Assembly (NCBI GenBank): GCA_930367215.1
Contig: OV884058.1
Location: 107,779,802-107,843,801, forward strand
DNA length: 64,000 nucleotides
Direction: 5' to 3'
DNA from: Pollenia angustigena
Lineage: Eukaryota; Arthropoda; Insecta; Diptera; Polleniidae
Within the stretch, counting starts at the first letter, position 1, and each line of letters opens with the position of its first letter. A program made the translations under genes and the position numbers. The notes under the pieces were generated by a model. It worked only from the letters and a program-made list of their open reading frames with translations, made no database searches and was not told the origin of the DNA. Positions 45,301-54,131 of the stretch are shown in pieces.

Positions 45301-47739
45301 GCTCAAAAGAAGGAAGGCAAGAAAGAAGGGTTTCTACATCCAATACCAAAAGAAAGTGTACCTTTAGATACTTGGCATATGGATCACGTTGGGCCTATGC
45401 CATCGACGAACAAGAATTACAGACACGTGTTGACAATTGTGGATTCATTTACAAAATTTGTGTGGATTTTTCCTACCAGATCCACTTCAGCCTTAGAAAC
45501 CTTATCTAAATTAAAGATAGTAACTAACATTTTCGGAAATCCTAGACGTATAATTACAGACAAAGGTACAGCATTTACTGCAGAAATATTTCAAGAACAT
45601 TGCAGAACTGAAAATATCGGCTTAGTTTTCACTACAACTGGCGTTCCCAGGGGCAATGGTCAAGTGGAGCGAGTTCATAAAATAATTATTTCTGTTCTTT
45701 CCAAGCTATCTGTAGACAACCCGGAGAAGTGGTATCAACATGTCGATGCAGTACAGCAGTATTTAAACAAGACCACTCATCGCTCGATTAATACATCACC
45801 ATTCGAGTTGTTGATTGGAGTACCAATGAATACAAAGGAGGATATGCATATTTCTGAAATCATTGAAGTCGAAGTTGCAGCTGAATTTCATCATGAACGG
45901 GATGAACTTAGAAATAAAGCGAAACAACAGATATCAGTAATCCAAAAAGAAAATAAAACCAATTACGATAGGAAAAGAAAACCTGCGGCACAATACAAAG
46001 TAGGTGATCTAGTGTCCATTGCTCGTACACAGTTTGGTAGTGGTATGAAACTTCGACCAAAGAATCATGGACCTTATAAGGTAATTAAATGTAAAGGGAA
46101 CGACCGATATGACGTCAAAAAGATTGGTGACCATGAGGGTCCAGGTTCGACATCTACAAGTGCAGACAACATGAAACCTTGGGCTACAGTGGTATGATAG
46201 TCTATGTATCCGAGGCGGATGACGTGTAGGATGGCCGAGTGTAGTAGTGTTAATTGTACTGTACTACTTATTACTTGGTAGCAATATTGTTAATCAAGTT
46301 CTCCTTTATTATATTTTCAGTAGTTGTTAATTTTTATTTTCGTAAATCAAAGGTATTCAGTTTTGAATTGTCATTGAATTCAGTTTTAATATTTTTAATA
46401 TTTTGAATAATAAATTTGGGTTTTTGTATAAAACAGGCGTTTGGCTTTGGGGTTTCAATATTAAATCCTACATGTATGTATACAAAAAACGATCAGCTGG
46501 GCTGATGCTTATACCTGCTTAATGTACCCTGGTAGGGGGAGAATTACCTTATGTGGAAGATATTTTTTTGTGAGAAGAGAGACTTTATGTAAATAAGTCA
46601 TTTTTTTACAATTGATTTTTTATGACAATAAAAATACTTCTTCTTAGAAGATAGGAAAAGGAAAAATATTTTTGTCAGAAGAAAGATTTTCGGGAAGAAA
46701 AAAATAACTTATATAACAGATACCTTTTTAAAACAAAAATGACAATATAAAGTAATGAAAAGGAATTAATAAATAAATTCAGTGCAAATTATAAATCTAA
46801 CTAAAGTACAAATATACATATCTAGCAAAATATTCAAATTCTTCTCCCAAACAATCAATAAATAGCAACAAATTGGCTTTTGACACAAAACTGCGTTGCG
46901 ACATGGTCGATCTGTATTATGCTCTCTATGGCTCTAAACGTCCTCTCTGCTTACAATCCGCTGAAATGAATAGCATGTACAAAGATTTTGTACGTGAAGG
47001 ATCAATGAAAAAATCCTCCACCATTGTTGCAAAGACACCACCACCACCACCTGAAATAAAGCCAGAAGTAATACGAAATGATGACACTGATGGAGCTTTA
47101 GAGCAAAAAACAGTAATCAACACGCTAAAACGAACCGCAGCTGAAGCTTTTGCTGTTGAAGATGAAGTCATTAAATTGGAAACTAATGAAGAAATAACAG
47201 TAGCAAATGAATTAATAAAGGATGAAGTTTATGAAACAGAAACTATAACAGAGTCTAAGGTGGAGGTCACCTCGACAACTGTTTCCACTGAGACAGAGAG
47301 TTTCGGCTCCGAGAGTAAAAAACTCAAAAGTGAGGTACTCGATGAAGATGAAAATTCCATTACCATTATAGATGTATCCGAATCAACGGTAACACGGATG
47401 GACAGTAGTTTCGATTCAGTTAAAGCGGATAGTGATGTAAAACAAAAAATGGAGGCTTCATCTAAGGTGAGTTTTATATAGAAGTTTATAACAGAAAAAA
47501 ACTGAAATATGAACTCTTTTTTTTAATTTTCCTAGAAAAAGAAAAAGAAGGACAAAAAGAAACACAAGCATAAGCACAAACACAAGCACAATAAGGAGAA
47601 GGATAAGGAACGTGATCGAAGAGATAAAAGGGATCCAAATTTTTCTAGACTTCAAGCTAAAGAGGCTACACCAGAAACTTTAAGTTCTGCCGATAGCAGC
47701 AACAGCAACAGTAATCCCCCATTTAACTTCCAACCATAG
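36307..47739 (+). CDS. Taf2: TFIID subunit TAF2 (TBP-associated factor 2, TAFII150)
   Basis: TAF2 is the M1-aminopeptidase-like TFIID subunit that contacts initiator DNA in the nucleus. Coding exons: 36307-36363, 36427-36480, 37731-37894, 37950-39099, 39461-39909, 39970-40219, 40286-40448, 40521-40731, 40817-41209, 46866-47466 and 47536-47739. They sum to 1231 residues, close to the Drosophila protein. The aminopeptidase-like fold shows in exon 4 ([40 protein letters not shown]). The HExxH zinc site is replaced ([12 protein letters not shown]), as is normal for TAF2. Exons 5-9 are the conserved HEAT-like region; exon 10 is acidic, exon 11 a Lys/His tail ([11 protein letters not shown] type) ending NFQP. 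Three oddities: the exon 1 donor reads TTA/TAAGTATT, one base short of GTAAGTAT; intron 6 starts with GC (AAG/GCAAGA); intron 9 carries a complete LTR retrotransposon. Intron 2 holds a foldback element. Confidence 0.95.
36525..37703. mobile_element. Foldback element with long inverted arms in Taf2 intron 2
   Basis: Arms at 36525-36740 and 37491-37703 are inverted copies of about 210 bp: AAATCTAGTTTACCGACGCA, AAGTTATGGACGTTT and TATTGGTATCATTT on the left; their complements on the right. Between them lie seven 82 bp units. It makes up most of intron 2. The layout recalls FB/foldback DNA transposons; there is no transposase. Confidence 0.88.
36927..37500. repeat. Tandem array, 7 x 82 bp, each unit with a GC-rich hairpin
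   Basis: Units start with GCATAGCC at 36927, 37009, 37091, 37173, 37255, 37337 and 37419, exactly 82 bp apart. Each has CCGGCCTTCGGCCGG (a hairpin with a TTCG loop), GCGCAAGGATTT, CTCCTCTATGGTATAGCAA and CCGGCTTCGCTAAG. GC content is much higher than the flanks. Confidence 0.96.
41709..41941 (+). repeat. 5' LTR
   Basis: 233 bp, TGTAG...CTACA, same sequence as the 3' copy. It contains an AATAAA (in TGAATAATAAATTTGGG) and so could provide a poly(A) signal in the sense direction of Taf2. Confidence 0.94.
41989..46197 (+). CDS. Gag-Pol polyprotein of the LTR retrotransposon, uninterrupted
   Basis: 1402 residues without a stop or frameshift. The ATG at 41989 is chosen because upstream sequence belongs to the LTR and leader. 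Order of domains: an N-terminal SAP-like segment (residues 1-40), a long Glu/Arg/Lys coiled coil (about 40-140), a capsid-like region (170-330), two CCHC zinc knuckles (about 343 and 365), an aspartic protease with DSGS (about 415), reverse transcriptase with YMDD (about 732), RNase H starting around TDAS (about 880), then integrase with an HHCC zinc site (about 1065-1099) and the D, D, E residues (about 1130, 1191, 1226). Order protease-RT-RNase H-integrase is that of Ty3/gypsy (Metaviridae). No envelope follows. All catalytic motifs look present, so the copy may be active or recently so. Confidence 0.94.
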   Translation: MEWASASDQDLKDACQEYKLSDDGDRSTLIRRIKLFEKNRAEKRKSEEEERIQIEAIRRRKEEEEILKAEHEIRKEEENNERCTESITKDERRRKDEPQTFDEKVRREAERRKDEEDEKRFEEMVTIELRRLRDMELQSSSESVAALQPRRGCEKFLDEIVRGNQSGVTLRDVEESMQKFSGEGGRGIDEWVDDFEQNACLLGWTNFQKLIYAKRLLTGTAKLFMEHECKAKSYDALVAGLKEEFKLMVNSATVHRMLCERKKKTNESYRQYVYTMMDIASQARIDASSIISYIVDGIRGSPYNKAFLYESKSIGELKERLQTYDQIQARIVSKPESDKSERYCFSCGEKSHVSDKCPNKGKGPKCFQCNEFGHKANNCSKSEKRMPKANVHVVENRTSFKVVNINGIEVEALIDSGSQVTTIRKDAFFNKGFGKYSKTDMTVCGVGSTYTAAIGVFDVQVVADECKLVGQCHILPNECVGIDVIIGTNLTNQAIVSFSLDGVKMSRKVISTNDEMSIEISNQSNCLFISNEETFLPDMKHMQSESIRSEVKKIITGYKPRPAKSSPITMKIVLSDDVPVAQRPRRLPQVEKAEVEKQISAWLADGIIRPSISDYASPIVLVNKKDGTKRLCVDYRRLNQKIIKDKYPMPVIEDQIDMLQNNKVFSTLDLENGFFHVSVDEESRKYTSFVTPAGQYEFMKVPFGLCTSPAIFQRFINTIFNPLLLKGIVLIYMDDLIILAENEEEAVRRLKLVLCTAEDYNLKIKWKKCCLIQTKINFLGYEIAGGHIRPSPLKTKVVRNYPEPKTEKQVQRFLGLAGYFRKFIQNFALIAKPLSDLLRQNVKFQFNEEQRHAFNLLKELISERPVLTIFRQGAETELYTDASKWAFAAILMQRSYDDGKMHPVRYLSIKTSETEQKYHSYELEVLAVIKAVQKFRVYLLGNRFRIITDCKAFEATMKKKDVPKISRWALMLQEYDCEVVHRAGDKMKHVDALSRMYLIQDSSLVCSLKIAQANDEHIKAIRAVLELRDYDSYVVQNGILCKNFDGNIVLVVPEEMKYGIVRKVHEQGHFKQKKMKDVIEKEFYISKLETIVDNVVKNCVPCILAQKKEGKKEGFLHPIPKESVPLDTWHMDHVGPMPSTNKNYRHVLTIVDSFTKFVWIFPTRSTSALETLSKLKIVTNIFGNPRRIITDKGTAFTAEIFQEHCRTENIGLVFTTTGVPRGNGQVERVHKIIISVLSKLSVDNPEKWYQHVDAVQQYLNKTTHRSINTSPFELLIGVPMNTKEDMHISEIIEVEVAAEFHHERDELRNKAKQQISVIQKENKTNYDRKRKPAAQYKVGDLVSIARTQFGSGMKLRPKNHGPYKVIKCKGNDRYDVKKIGDHEGPGSTSTSADNMKPWATVV
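46240..46472 (+). repeat. 3' LTR
   Basis: 233 bp copy of the 5' LTR with no difference that I could find by eye, followed by the TGTA duplication. Confidence 0.94.
46473..46865 (+). other. Taf2 intron 9 remainder
   Basis: Sequence between the retrotransposon and the TAG acceptor of exon 10. AT-rich, no further repeat named. Confidence 0.6.
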
Positions 47740-47804
47740 CACAGGTTTTTAAATCACTCCATTAAGTTTGAATCGTTTTTAACGAAAAAGTTGTAGTTGT
47801 TGTA

Positions 47805-47810
47805 AATAAA
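47805..47810 (+). terminator. Taf2: Poly(A) signal of Taf2
   Basis: AATAAA 66 bases past the Taf2 stop codon, followed by a TGTTTGTT stretch of the type found downstream of cleavage sites. Confidence 0.6.
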
Positions 47811-48325
47811 TGTTTGTTCCATGAACAGCATTTACGCAAAATTTTTTATTCTTATTTTAATCAAACAGAAATTTACCTGTATATTTTTTATAATTAGTAA
47901 AGTTGAAGTATGAAATTTCATACAATTTAAAATACACATACATACATACATTTTGTATTTATAAACTGTATATTTAATGAGCAAATACTTTTGAATATTG
48001 CATTTTGAAACAATAGTATATTAAATATTAACATTTAAAATTTATATGGCAAAGTTTTTAATCTAGATGAAAAATATATTAGTATGTAGCAGATCCGCAG
48101 AAAAATATATTTTATTTGATATTTAATGTTATAGCGTTAAAAATAAGTGGAAATTATAATAAACAGATAAAAAAACATAAATATTTTATTCAATTGGGTA
48201 TAAAAGTTTGTTTGATTTAAAATGAAGTTGAAAATCAGGATTGTAATTCATTGCAGAAACTTAATAGAAAATCTAGTAAATAGTGCAATAAAATTATACT
48301 GCAGAAAGAAAAAAAGTTATAGTTA
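47811..48325. other. Spacer downstream of Taf2
   Basis: AT-rich; CATACATACATA short repeat at 47938. Nothing coding seen. Confidence 0.5.
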
Positions 48326-48870
48326 CAGTAGCGAGCAAAAGTGGGCACATGTTTGGAAGTTTATTAGAAAAGTCCCCAAAAAAAAAAAAAAAAAAAAATA
48401 AGCAACCAAAAAATAATTTTCATATTTTTTCATTTCTCAGGTCATCAAAAATTGACAAAAAGTTTCAAATAGTAACATAGGAAAAACGTATATGCTCAGT
48501 TTTGCACGTTTCGCACATAAAGGGAGGCACTTATACAGCCCAATTATGAATAAAAATTCTGGCAAATTGGTCTGCAAAATATTCAAATAGACTTCATATT
48601 TCATAATACCGCACACTTTTACGTATGGATCCATCTGCCACACCATCAAAATTCCTCCTCCATGTTTGACAGTTGACTTCACGTAATTCCCTTGGATAAT
48701 TTCTGTAGATTCGCGCCAGTAATAACTTATTCCGTCCGACTAAAAACGATTAATTTTTACCTCGCCTGATCAAATTACTCGTGTCTAGTCCTCAACGCTT
48801 CAATTTCTATACTTTTTTGCAAACTTTCGACGTTCCATTTTATTTTTGTCGAATAAAGTCAGTCAGTCAG
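48326..48870 (-). pseudogene. Tc1-like transposase relic
   Basis: On the minus strand, frames interrupted by stops give NRF-SDGISYYWRESTE, then VKSTVKHGGGILMVW and KVCGIMKYEVYLNILQTNLP. These are the Tc1 blocks around the first catalytic Asp and the HGGGxxMVWG motif. Left end CAGTAGCGAGCAAAAGTGGG resembles a Tc1 terminus; the matching right end was not found. Contains a poly(A)/poly(C) interruption near 48375. Confidence 0.78.
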
Positions 48871-49604
48871 GTTTTTCCTTTTTGACAGCCGGTTTATATA
48901 GCCGGTTCTATGCAGTACTTTGCGCGCTCTCTACTCGCTTAGTTCCATATTTATTAGTTAAGTTGTTGTAACTAACAGCTTGTTATTAGTTGTGTACATT
49001 AGCGTGGCCGTTATTTTTTTTATTTCTTATATTATCTCCCCCCAAATCGGTTCAGTTTTATTTAAAACAAACTACAAAAACATTTCATAGCGATAAGTTG
49101 TGTTTTAGGTGGGGCGTCCGCCCCTCAAAGTTTGCTTTTAATCCCATTTATTCAAATTTAATTTGTTTGCATATGACTATCTCTTTAAAAAACATTTACA
49201 AGAATATTGCCAAGAATAAAGCCTCAAAGAAAGTTTTTTGCTAAAATTAATATTTTAGAAAATAATGAAGAAAATAACCAACAAAATACCAAAAAAATTT
49301 TCATTTGGTACTTTTTGTCAACGTTTTTCTTTTCAAGCACAATTGTGATTTTTAGTTGAACTGTTAATTTTTGATATTTTTAGTAAGACTTGAGTTCATC
49401 AAATTTGATTTTCATTTAATAATTTTTACTGAAGGAAAGAATTTTTACAACATGAAATTTTATAAAAATTTATTGATAATTTTCTTGGCTGAGCTGGGTT
49501 TTTTTTTACTGTTGCTGGATCTGCAGATTTTGTTTTGTATGATAAGAAATTATTTTTCTTCTGAAATAATTTATTATTGTGCCTGTTAAGATTTCTGTGG
49601 TTCT
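48871..49604. other. Spacer with repeat fragments
   Basis: Contains GCCGGTTTATATAGCCGGTT near 48891 and the fragment related to 34250-34360. No gene supported. Confidence 0.5.
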
Positions 49605-49975
49605 ACTTGTTGTTGTAAAAGCTCGACCTTCGATTCTTATTAGCTTAGGGAATTAAAAAATAAAGATAACATGCAGGAAAAAGTTCAGGGATATGCTGTT
49701 TATTCTGGACCAGAATCAGTTCAGACGGGTGCACCATCCTGAACTGAACTGTGACAATACTACTCTGGTCCGACGTGGTATGTCCCGTTCTTCGTTTGCA
49801 ATGCGTGGTGACGACTTTCTAAAATAAAATTTTCTCGGTGGCTATTTATAGCAATCTGCACCGCCTCCCTATGAATCATAGAGTTCTACTTGTTGTTATC
49901 ACTACTGCTGTTGAACAGATGACCTGCTCGAAGCAGAGGTACATGTTGTTCTTTTGCTGCAGCATAATGTTGTTA
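49605..49975 (-). mobile_element. Diverged copy of the same LINE family
   Basis: Minus strand. Shares TGTAAAAGCTCGACCTT (3' end), GGGTGCACCATCCTGA, GTCCCGTTCTTCGTTTGCAA and TTCTCGGTGGCT with the 25 kb copy. Frame is lost. This is an older relative of the 24-26 kb LINEs. Confidence 0.7.
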
Positions 49976-50232
49976 TTTTATTTGAATGATTTTTAACGAA
50001 ATATGTACCAAAATAAATTTAAGTAAAAATCTCGTTATTAATTTTTTATCGAAAATCTAGTTATCGATATCAAGCAAAAAATTGTATCCAAAAATTCGTT
50101 CGAATCAAAAATCTATTTTTTATTTTTACTATATTTTTTTTATTATACAATTTATTTAAATCGAGTTTTTAACAAATAAAAAAAGAAATTTACATAATTT
50201 ATTCGAATAAAATACTTAACTAGAAACTTATG

Positions 50233-50372
50233 GCCTGTTCATAGATTTCGAACGAAGACTTCGTTCGCTCAACTCATATGTAAAACAAAAACAATATGTT
50301 TTTTATAATTTGTTTTTGTTTTAAATGTAAGTTAAGCGAACGAAGTCTTTATTCTGCAATCGATGAACAGGC
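50233..50372. repeat. Palindromic MITE, GCCTGTTCAT ends
   Basis: GCCTGTTCATAGATTTCGAA and GCAATCGATGAACAGGC; inner GACTTCGTTCGCTCAACT pairs with AGTTAAGCGAACGAAGTC. About 140 bp. Confidence 0.82.
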
Positions 50373-50453
50373 AGTTAATACTTTTTAAATTACTAAAATA
50401 AAAAAATAAAAAAATGTTGCTTATGAAAGTATGTGTGATTCTACGCTCATTTA

Positions 50454-52523
50454 CTATTTGTTCTTTTTCTCTTCGACTTGTTTCGTTTCCACTTCTTGTT
50501 TTTCTTCATCTTCTTTAGCACCTAATACTTTCGTTTCGCTTTCATCTCGAGGACGACGTTTTTGATTTTCGGGTATTGCACGCAAGTACGTAACACTACC
50601 GCCACCCATTGCTGTAGCAGTTTGGGGTTCCGAAGCTGAGGATACAATTTTTACCGATGGCTCTGAAGGACGTCCTAACAGAGCACGTGGATGCGAGGGC
50701 CGATGTGGGCCATATTGAGGAACTTGATGATGTTGTTGCAGTTGTGCAAAACGCATTAAATGTTCATAGTTGACAGGTAATGCTGGTTGTTGTGGTGGAG
50801 GTTGATTACGATAATTGGGATGATCTTTGACATATTGCTCATAAGGTACTGGTACTGGTACCGGTACAGCTGTCACTGGATAACCAGCATCTACTAAAGC
50901 TTGAAATTGGGCTTGTGTTAAGGGCTTGCCGCCTGGCTGGGGTAAATGAAGTTGTTTTAAGTCTTCCACTGTTTTGGGCTTGGATGTGCTAATAAGGTGA
51001 GACGGTGTAGCTATGCCAGTTCCCTGTGACACATAAATACTTGACTGTGACGGTGAGGGACCTGGTAAGGCGAATTGGCGAAATTCTGTTGGAGGTGCAT
51101 TGTATTTTGATGTACCTGCTGGTGTTGGTTGTGCTGTGGGCGGTAGATTTCTATGAGGATCACGTGGACTAGGATAGAATTGTGTTGGTGACCCCGGTGC
51201 TAAAGACGGAGCTGGTCCTTCTAGATCGTATAAAGGTTGGCCATATTTGTTATGTGCCGGGTAATTAATTTCATTTTGTCGTGCCTTTAGGGGAGTGGGC
51301 GTTGTGGCAAATTTTGTTCCATACTTCGAACGATATGCTTTAGGTCTTGGTGAAGGTGAAGGCGCAGCCTCCTGATAATAAAACTGTGATGCTTGTACAG
51401 GAGGCTGAGCAGAAGGCGAAGCTGCTTGAGATTGTGGTGGATAAACTACTGGTCCCAGTTTTTTGGCATCGATGACTTGTTGTGAGAGTGGAGCAGGATA
51501 ATTTTGTGAGGGTGTAGGATAATTACCAAAACGGAATAAGGAAGGCACAAAGGCTTGATTGTTTGCATCAGTCAAACTATTGGGAGCTACAGTACTTTGC
51601 AGATATGCTTTTGGTGTCCCGGCTAAAGGTTGTGGCGGTGGTGAGGGAGGTCCTGGAGCTCTTTGATGATGATTAACTAAAGCCGATGGTTCATTTGAAT
51701 TGTCTACAATTTGTACAGGTGCTACATTGGGCTTATTCGAGGCAAAGAGCATTTCGATTTCCTTCTCAAGAGAAGATTTGGCCAACGGATGATTTGGCAA
51801 TGTTTTATAGCTGATTTGAGGTTGATAGTAGGCTATTTGTGGAGGTAATTGAGGCAGAGGTTGAGGTGAAGCCGGTAATTCTTGTTCTGCTGGTTGTTCT
51901 CTTTGTCCTCCTTGCGGTAATGGCAAGTATTTCGGCCCTCCCCTGGATCTTTGCACATATTGAATATATTCCTCTTCATCGGCTTCTAGTCTCTGCCTGT
52001 AATTGCTTAAACCTTGAGCCTGCAAAGGTACCTTTTGCGAGGCAGCGGCGGCAGCAGCAGCTGATTGTTGTTGCTGCTGCTGTGCATCATGCTGTTGCTG
52101 GTGTTGCTGGCGCTGCTGATGTTGTTGTTGTATAGCCTGATGTCTTCTCACTTGATCCTCATGATAAGCTCTGGCTTGTAATTCTTCTTCGAGTATTTTT
52201 AAGAATTGTTCTTCTGGTATTATTTGATATTGGGCCTGGTGAGGGGTTTGTGGCTCTGCTTGTTGTTGTTGCTGTTGTTGCACAGCTATATTGTAGGGAG
52301 TTTGTTGCCGATAAAGATGACGACCTCTTGGCAGCTGAATTACCGGTTGTTCTACTGCTATGGCATAACGTTGTTCAGTTTCTTCTACTTGACTGCTTTG
52401 GGCTTGGTCACGTGCATTTGCATTGGTAGATTTTTTACTTTGCGCTGTGTGCGATTTGCCTTGATTTTGGGCTTTGTGTTGTTGGTTCCGGCTTAAGTCT
52501 TGAAGATAAGCGAAATGTTGAAT
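50454..52523 (-). CDS. Gln/Pro-rich low-complexity protein, terminal exon (partial)
   Basis: An open frame of 689 residues with a coding bias far above its surroundings. It does not begin with ATG: the first in-frame codons follow TTTCTTTGCAG, a good acceptor, so this is a downstream exon starting IQHFAYLQDLSRN. No upstream exon could be found; it would lie to the right, possibly outside the window. Composition: poly-Gln and Gln/His runs around residues 80-170, a short poly-Ala run, then repeated Pro/Gln/Tyr segments, one VPVPVPVPYEQYVKDHPNY segment near residue 560, a Gly/Ser stretch (TATAMGGGSVTYLRAIPE), and a charged C-terminus rich in Glu/Lys ending VEEKKNK. No catalytic domain is visible. 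The Pro/Tyr/Gln make-up resembles secreted matrix or cuticle-associated proteins, but that is only a guess. It lies tail-to-tail with Taf2. Confidence 0.75.
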   Translation of the reverse strand: MQHFAYLQDLSRNQQHKAQNQGKSHTAQSKKSTNANARDQAQSSQVEETEQRYAIAVEQPVIQLPRGRHLYRQQTPYNIAVQQQQQQQAEPQTPHQAQYQIIPEEQFLKILEEELQARAYHEDQVRRHQAIQQQHQQRQQHQQQHDAQQQQQQSAAAAAAASQKVPLQAQGLSNYRQRLEADEEEYIQYVQRSRGGPKYLPLPQGGQREQPAEQELPASPQPLPQLPPQIAYYQPQISYKTLPNHPLAKSSLEKEIEMLFASNKPNVAPVQIVDNSNEPSALVNHHQRAPGPPSPPPQPLAGTPKAYLQSTVAPNSLTDANNQAFVPSLFRFGNYPTPSQNYPAPLSQQVIDAKKLGPVVYPPQSQAASPSAQPPVQASQFYYQEAAPSPSPRPKAYRSKYGTKFATTPTPLKARQNEINYPAHNKYGQPLYDLEGPAPSLAPGSPTQFYPSPRDPHRNLPPTAQPTPAGTSKYNAPPTEFRQFALPGPSPSQSSIYVSQGTGIATPSHLISTSKPKTVEDLKQLHLPQPGGKPLTQAQFQALVDAGYPVTAVPVPVPVPYEQYVKDHPNYRNQPPPQQPALPVNYEHLMRFAQLQQHHQVPQYGPHRPSHPRALLGRPSEPSVKIVSSASEPQTATAMGGGSVTYLRAIPENQKRRPRDESETKVLGAKEDEEKQEVETKQVEEKKNK

Positions 52524-52569
52524 CTGCAAAGAAATGAAATGAAAAATGTTATTGAAGTGAAACGCTAAA

Positions 52570-52780
52570 CACAGACAAAAAATTTAGTTATCGATTGCAC
52601 GAAAATATTTTGTAATCGATATTAGTTATCGATAAATTAGTTTTAATTATCAATACAAATTTTTTTAAATTTCTATTACAAAAATGTTATCGATAAGAAA
52701 TTTGCTTATTAAATATTAGTTATCGATACCTAGAAGTCATATAACCTAAATTTTAGCTATCGATAGTTGGAAAAATTTCA
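52570..52780. repeat. Cluster of AGTTATCGAT motifs
   Basis: TTATCGAT or TATCGATA occurs six or more times within about 200 bp, just upstream of the Gln/Pro-rich exon. Similar motifs are at 50045-50065 and 54186. They may be decayed tandem repeats. Confidence 0.6.
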
Positions 52781-52924
52781 TAGAAAATCTAGTTAATGAT
52801 AACTAGAAAATATGCTGACGAAGATCTAATTAAAGGCAACTATAGTCTTTAGTACCAAAAATCTCTTTAAAAATATCTAGAAAATTGAATTTTTGGCTAA
52901 ACGTGTTTGTTTGTCGCCTATAGA

Positions 52925-53080
52925 GTGAGACCAATCCAGAACAGACGCTTAAGACTCCATTACGTCCAGAAAAATGCACCCTTTGGTGCGGTTTACAAGC
53001 TGATGTCATCATCGGACCTTATTTCTTCGTTAATAAAAAAACATTAGACGTCCAGAATTCGCTTCGCTAGGAACAGTCGC
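52925..53080 (+). pseudogene. Mariner-type transposase fragment
   Basis: Plus-strand frame LKTPLRPEKCTLWCGLQADV then IIGPYFFVNKKTLDV matches the block that follows the first catalytic Asp in the 11.9 kb transposase (TPLHPQKLTVWCALWAGG, VIGPYFF). No terminal repeats were found. A short, old fragment. Confidence 0.72.
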
Positions 53081-53138
53081 GGTGCCCATAAGCCCAAAAT
53101 AATTTTCATATGTTAATGTAATGTATCATGTATCCTTT

Positions 53139-53437
53139 ATATCGATAGCTTAAATGCAAAAAGGCATAACGAAAAAAATATTGAAAAGTGGATCAAAAAT
53201 TATTTACAAAAAAAAGGGACGTAACTACATTTGTGTTTATTTGATAAATGCAAAACGACGTTATTACACAAAATATAATAAAATGCTTTTCTTTGAAAAT
53301 TGTTTGAAGTATTCCATGGACGACTTATCAATGCATGTTTTTCTGATATGTTATAGTTTTTATATCCCAAAGTTTTTTTCTTCTGTAAAATTATATTTAT
53401 GTTAGTTATGCCTTTTTGCATTTAAGCTAACGATATA
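53139..53437. repeat. MITE with TATATCGATAGCTTAAATG ends
   Basis: AGCTTAAATGCAAAAAGGCA at the left and TGCCTTTTTGCATTTAAGCT at the right, both bordered by TATATCG-type sequence; about 36 bp ends, 300 bp long. Confidence 0.88.
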
Positions 53438-53506
53438 CAAAATTTTGTAATAAAATATAATTTGTTGTGTTATTTTTTTGCAATTTCAAGTCATATCGGG
53501 CTAAAA

Positions 53507-54131
53507 TAGGAATGGGCAAAAAATATCGATATATTTAAAATATCGATATTTAAAAAAAAATAATCGATATATGTATATCGATATTTAAGCAGCATTTTTA
53601 TTCCTATGCACGCGTACATAGGATTTGCAAATGTGCCGTCACTGATCTATAACTTCCCGTCTACAACTGACATGATTTGCTGCTATAGCATGGTTATGAA
53701 AGCGTTGTTAAAACATTTGCATTAACAAACGTGTTCTAACATGAGAAAACCTCTAACATGATGAGTCTATACTTAACACTAACATCACATTAGTGTTAAT
53801 GTTAAGCATTTCATGCCAGTTGTAGACTGCATGTATTAGAAGAAGAATTAAGAAAGAAGCGGGGTATTCACCTTGCAGATTTCTAATTAAAACTGTAAAG
53901 TCAAACGAACTTGAAAAGATTTATTTTATGCGGTTTTGGAACAATATATGTGCCTATATATATTTGGAATAATAATAAGATTTGTGCATATACATATATG
54001 TATATATATTAAATTTTTGTAATTTGGTAATACGTTCGATTTATCGATATTTTTGAATAATAAATATCGATACTCTTAAAAAATATCGATTCGATATATA
54101 CCGATATATTTTTTCAATTTGCCCATTCCTA
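53507..54131. mobile_element. hAT-type MITE, ATCGATAT family, copy 2
   Basis: Terminal repeats TAGGAATGGGC and GCCCATTCCTA, 8 bp duplication GGCTAAAA/AGCTAAAA. Same internal structure as 329-1004, including the same small MITE at 53656-53831. Confidence 0.84.
53656..53831 (+). repeat. GTCTACAACTG MITE, copy 4 (inside ATCGATAT element)
   Basis: CCCGTCTACAACTGACATGA ... GCCAGTTGTAGACTGC, at the same internal position as in the 329-1004 element. Confidence 0.8.

Larger units (their letters stand above)
41709..46472 (+). mobile_element. Complete Ty3/gypsy-type LTR retrotransposon in Taf2 intron 9
   Basis: 4764 bp bounded by two 233 bp LTRs that I read as identical. Each LTR starts TGTAG and ends CTACA, and the element is flanked by a 4 bp TGTA target duplication (41705-41708 and 46473-46476). 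The primer-binding region follows the 5' LTR directly (TTTGGGGGCTCAACCG, partly like a tRNA-Pro complement). No clear polypurine tract precedes the 3' LTR. One gag-pol frame fills the interior. There is no envelope frame. The single-frame plan and short LTRs resemble the mdg3/blastopia group of dipteran elements; that placement is inference. Confidence 0.95.
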
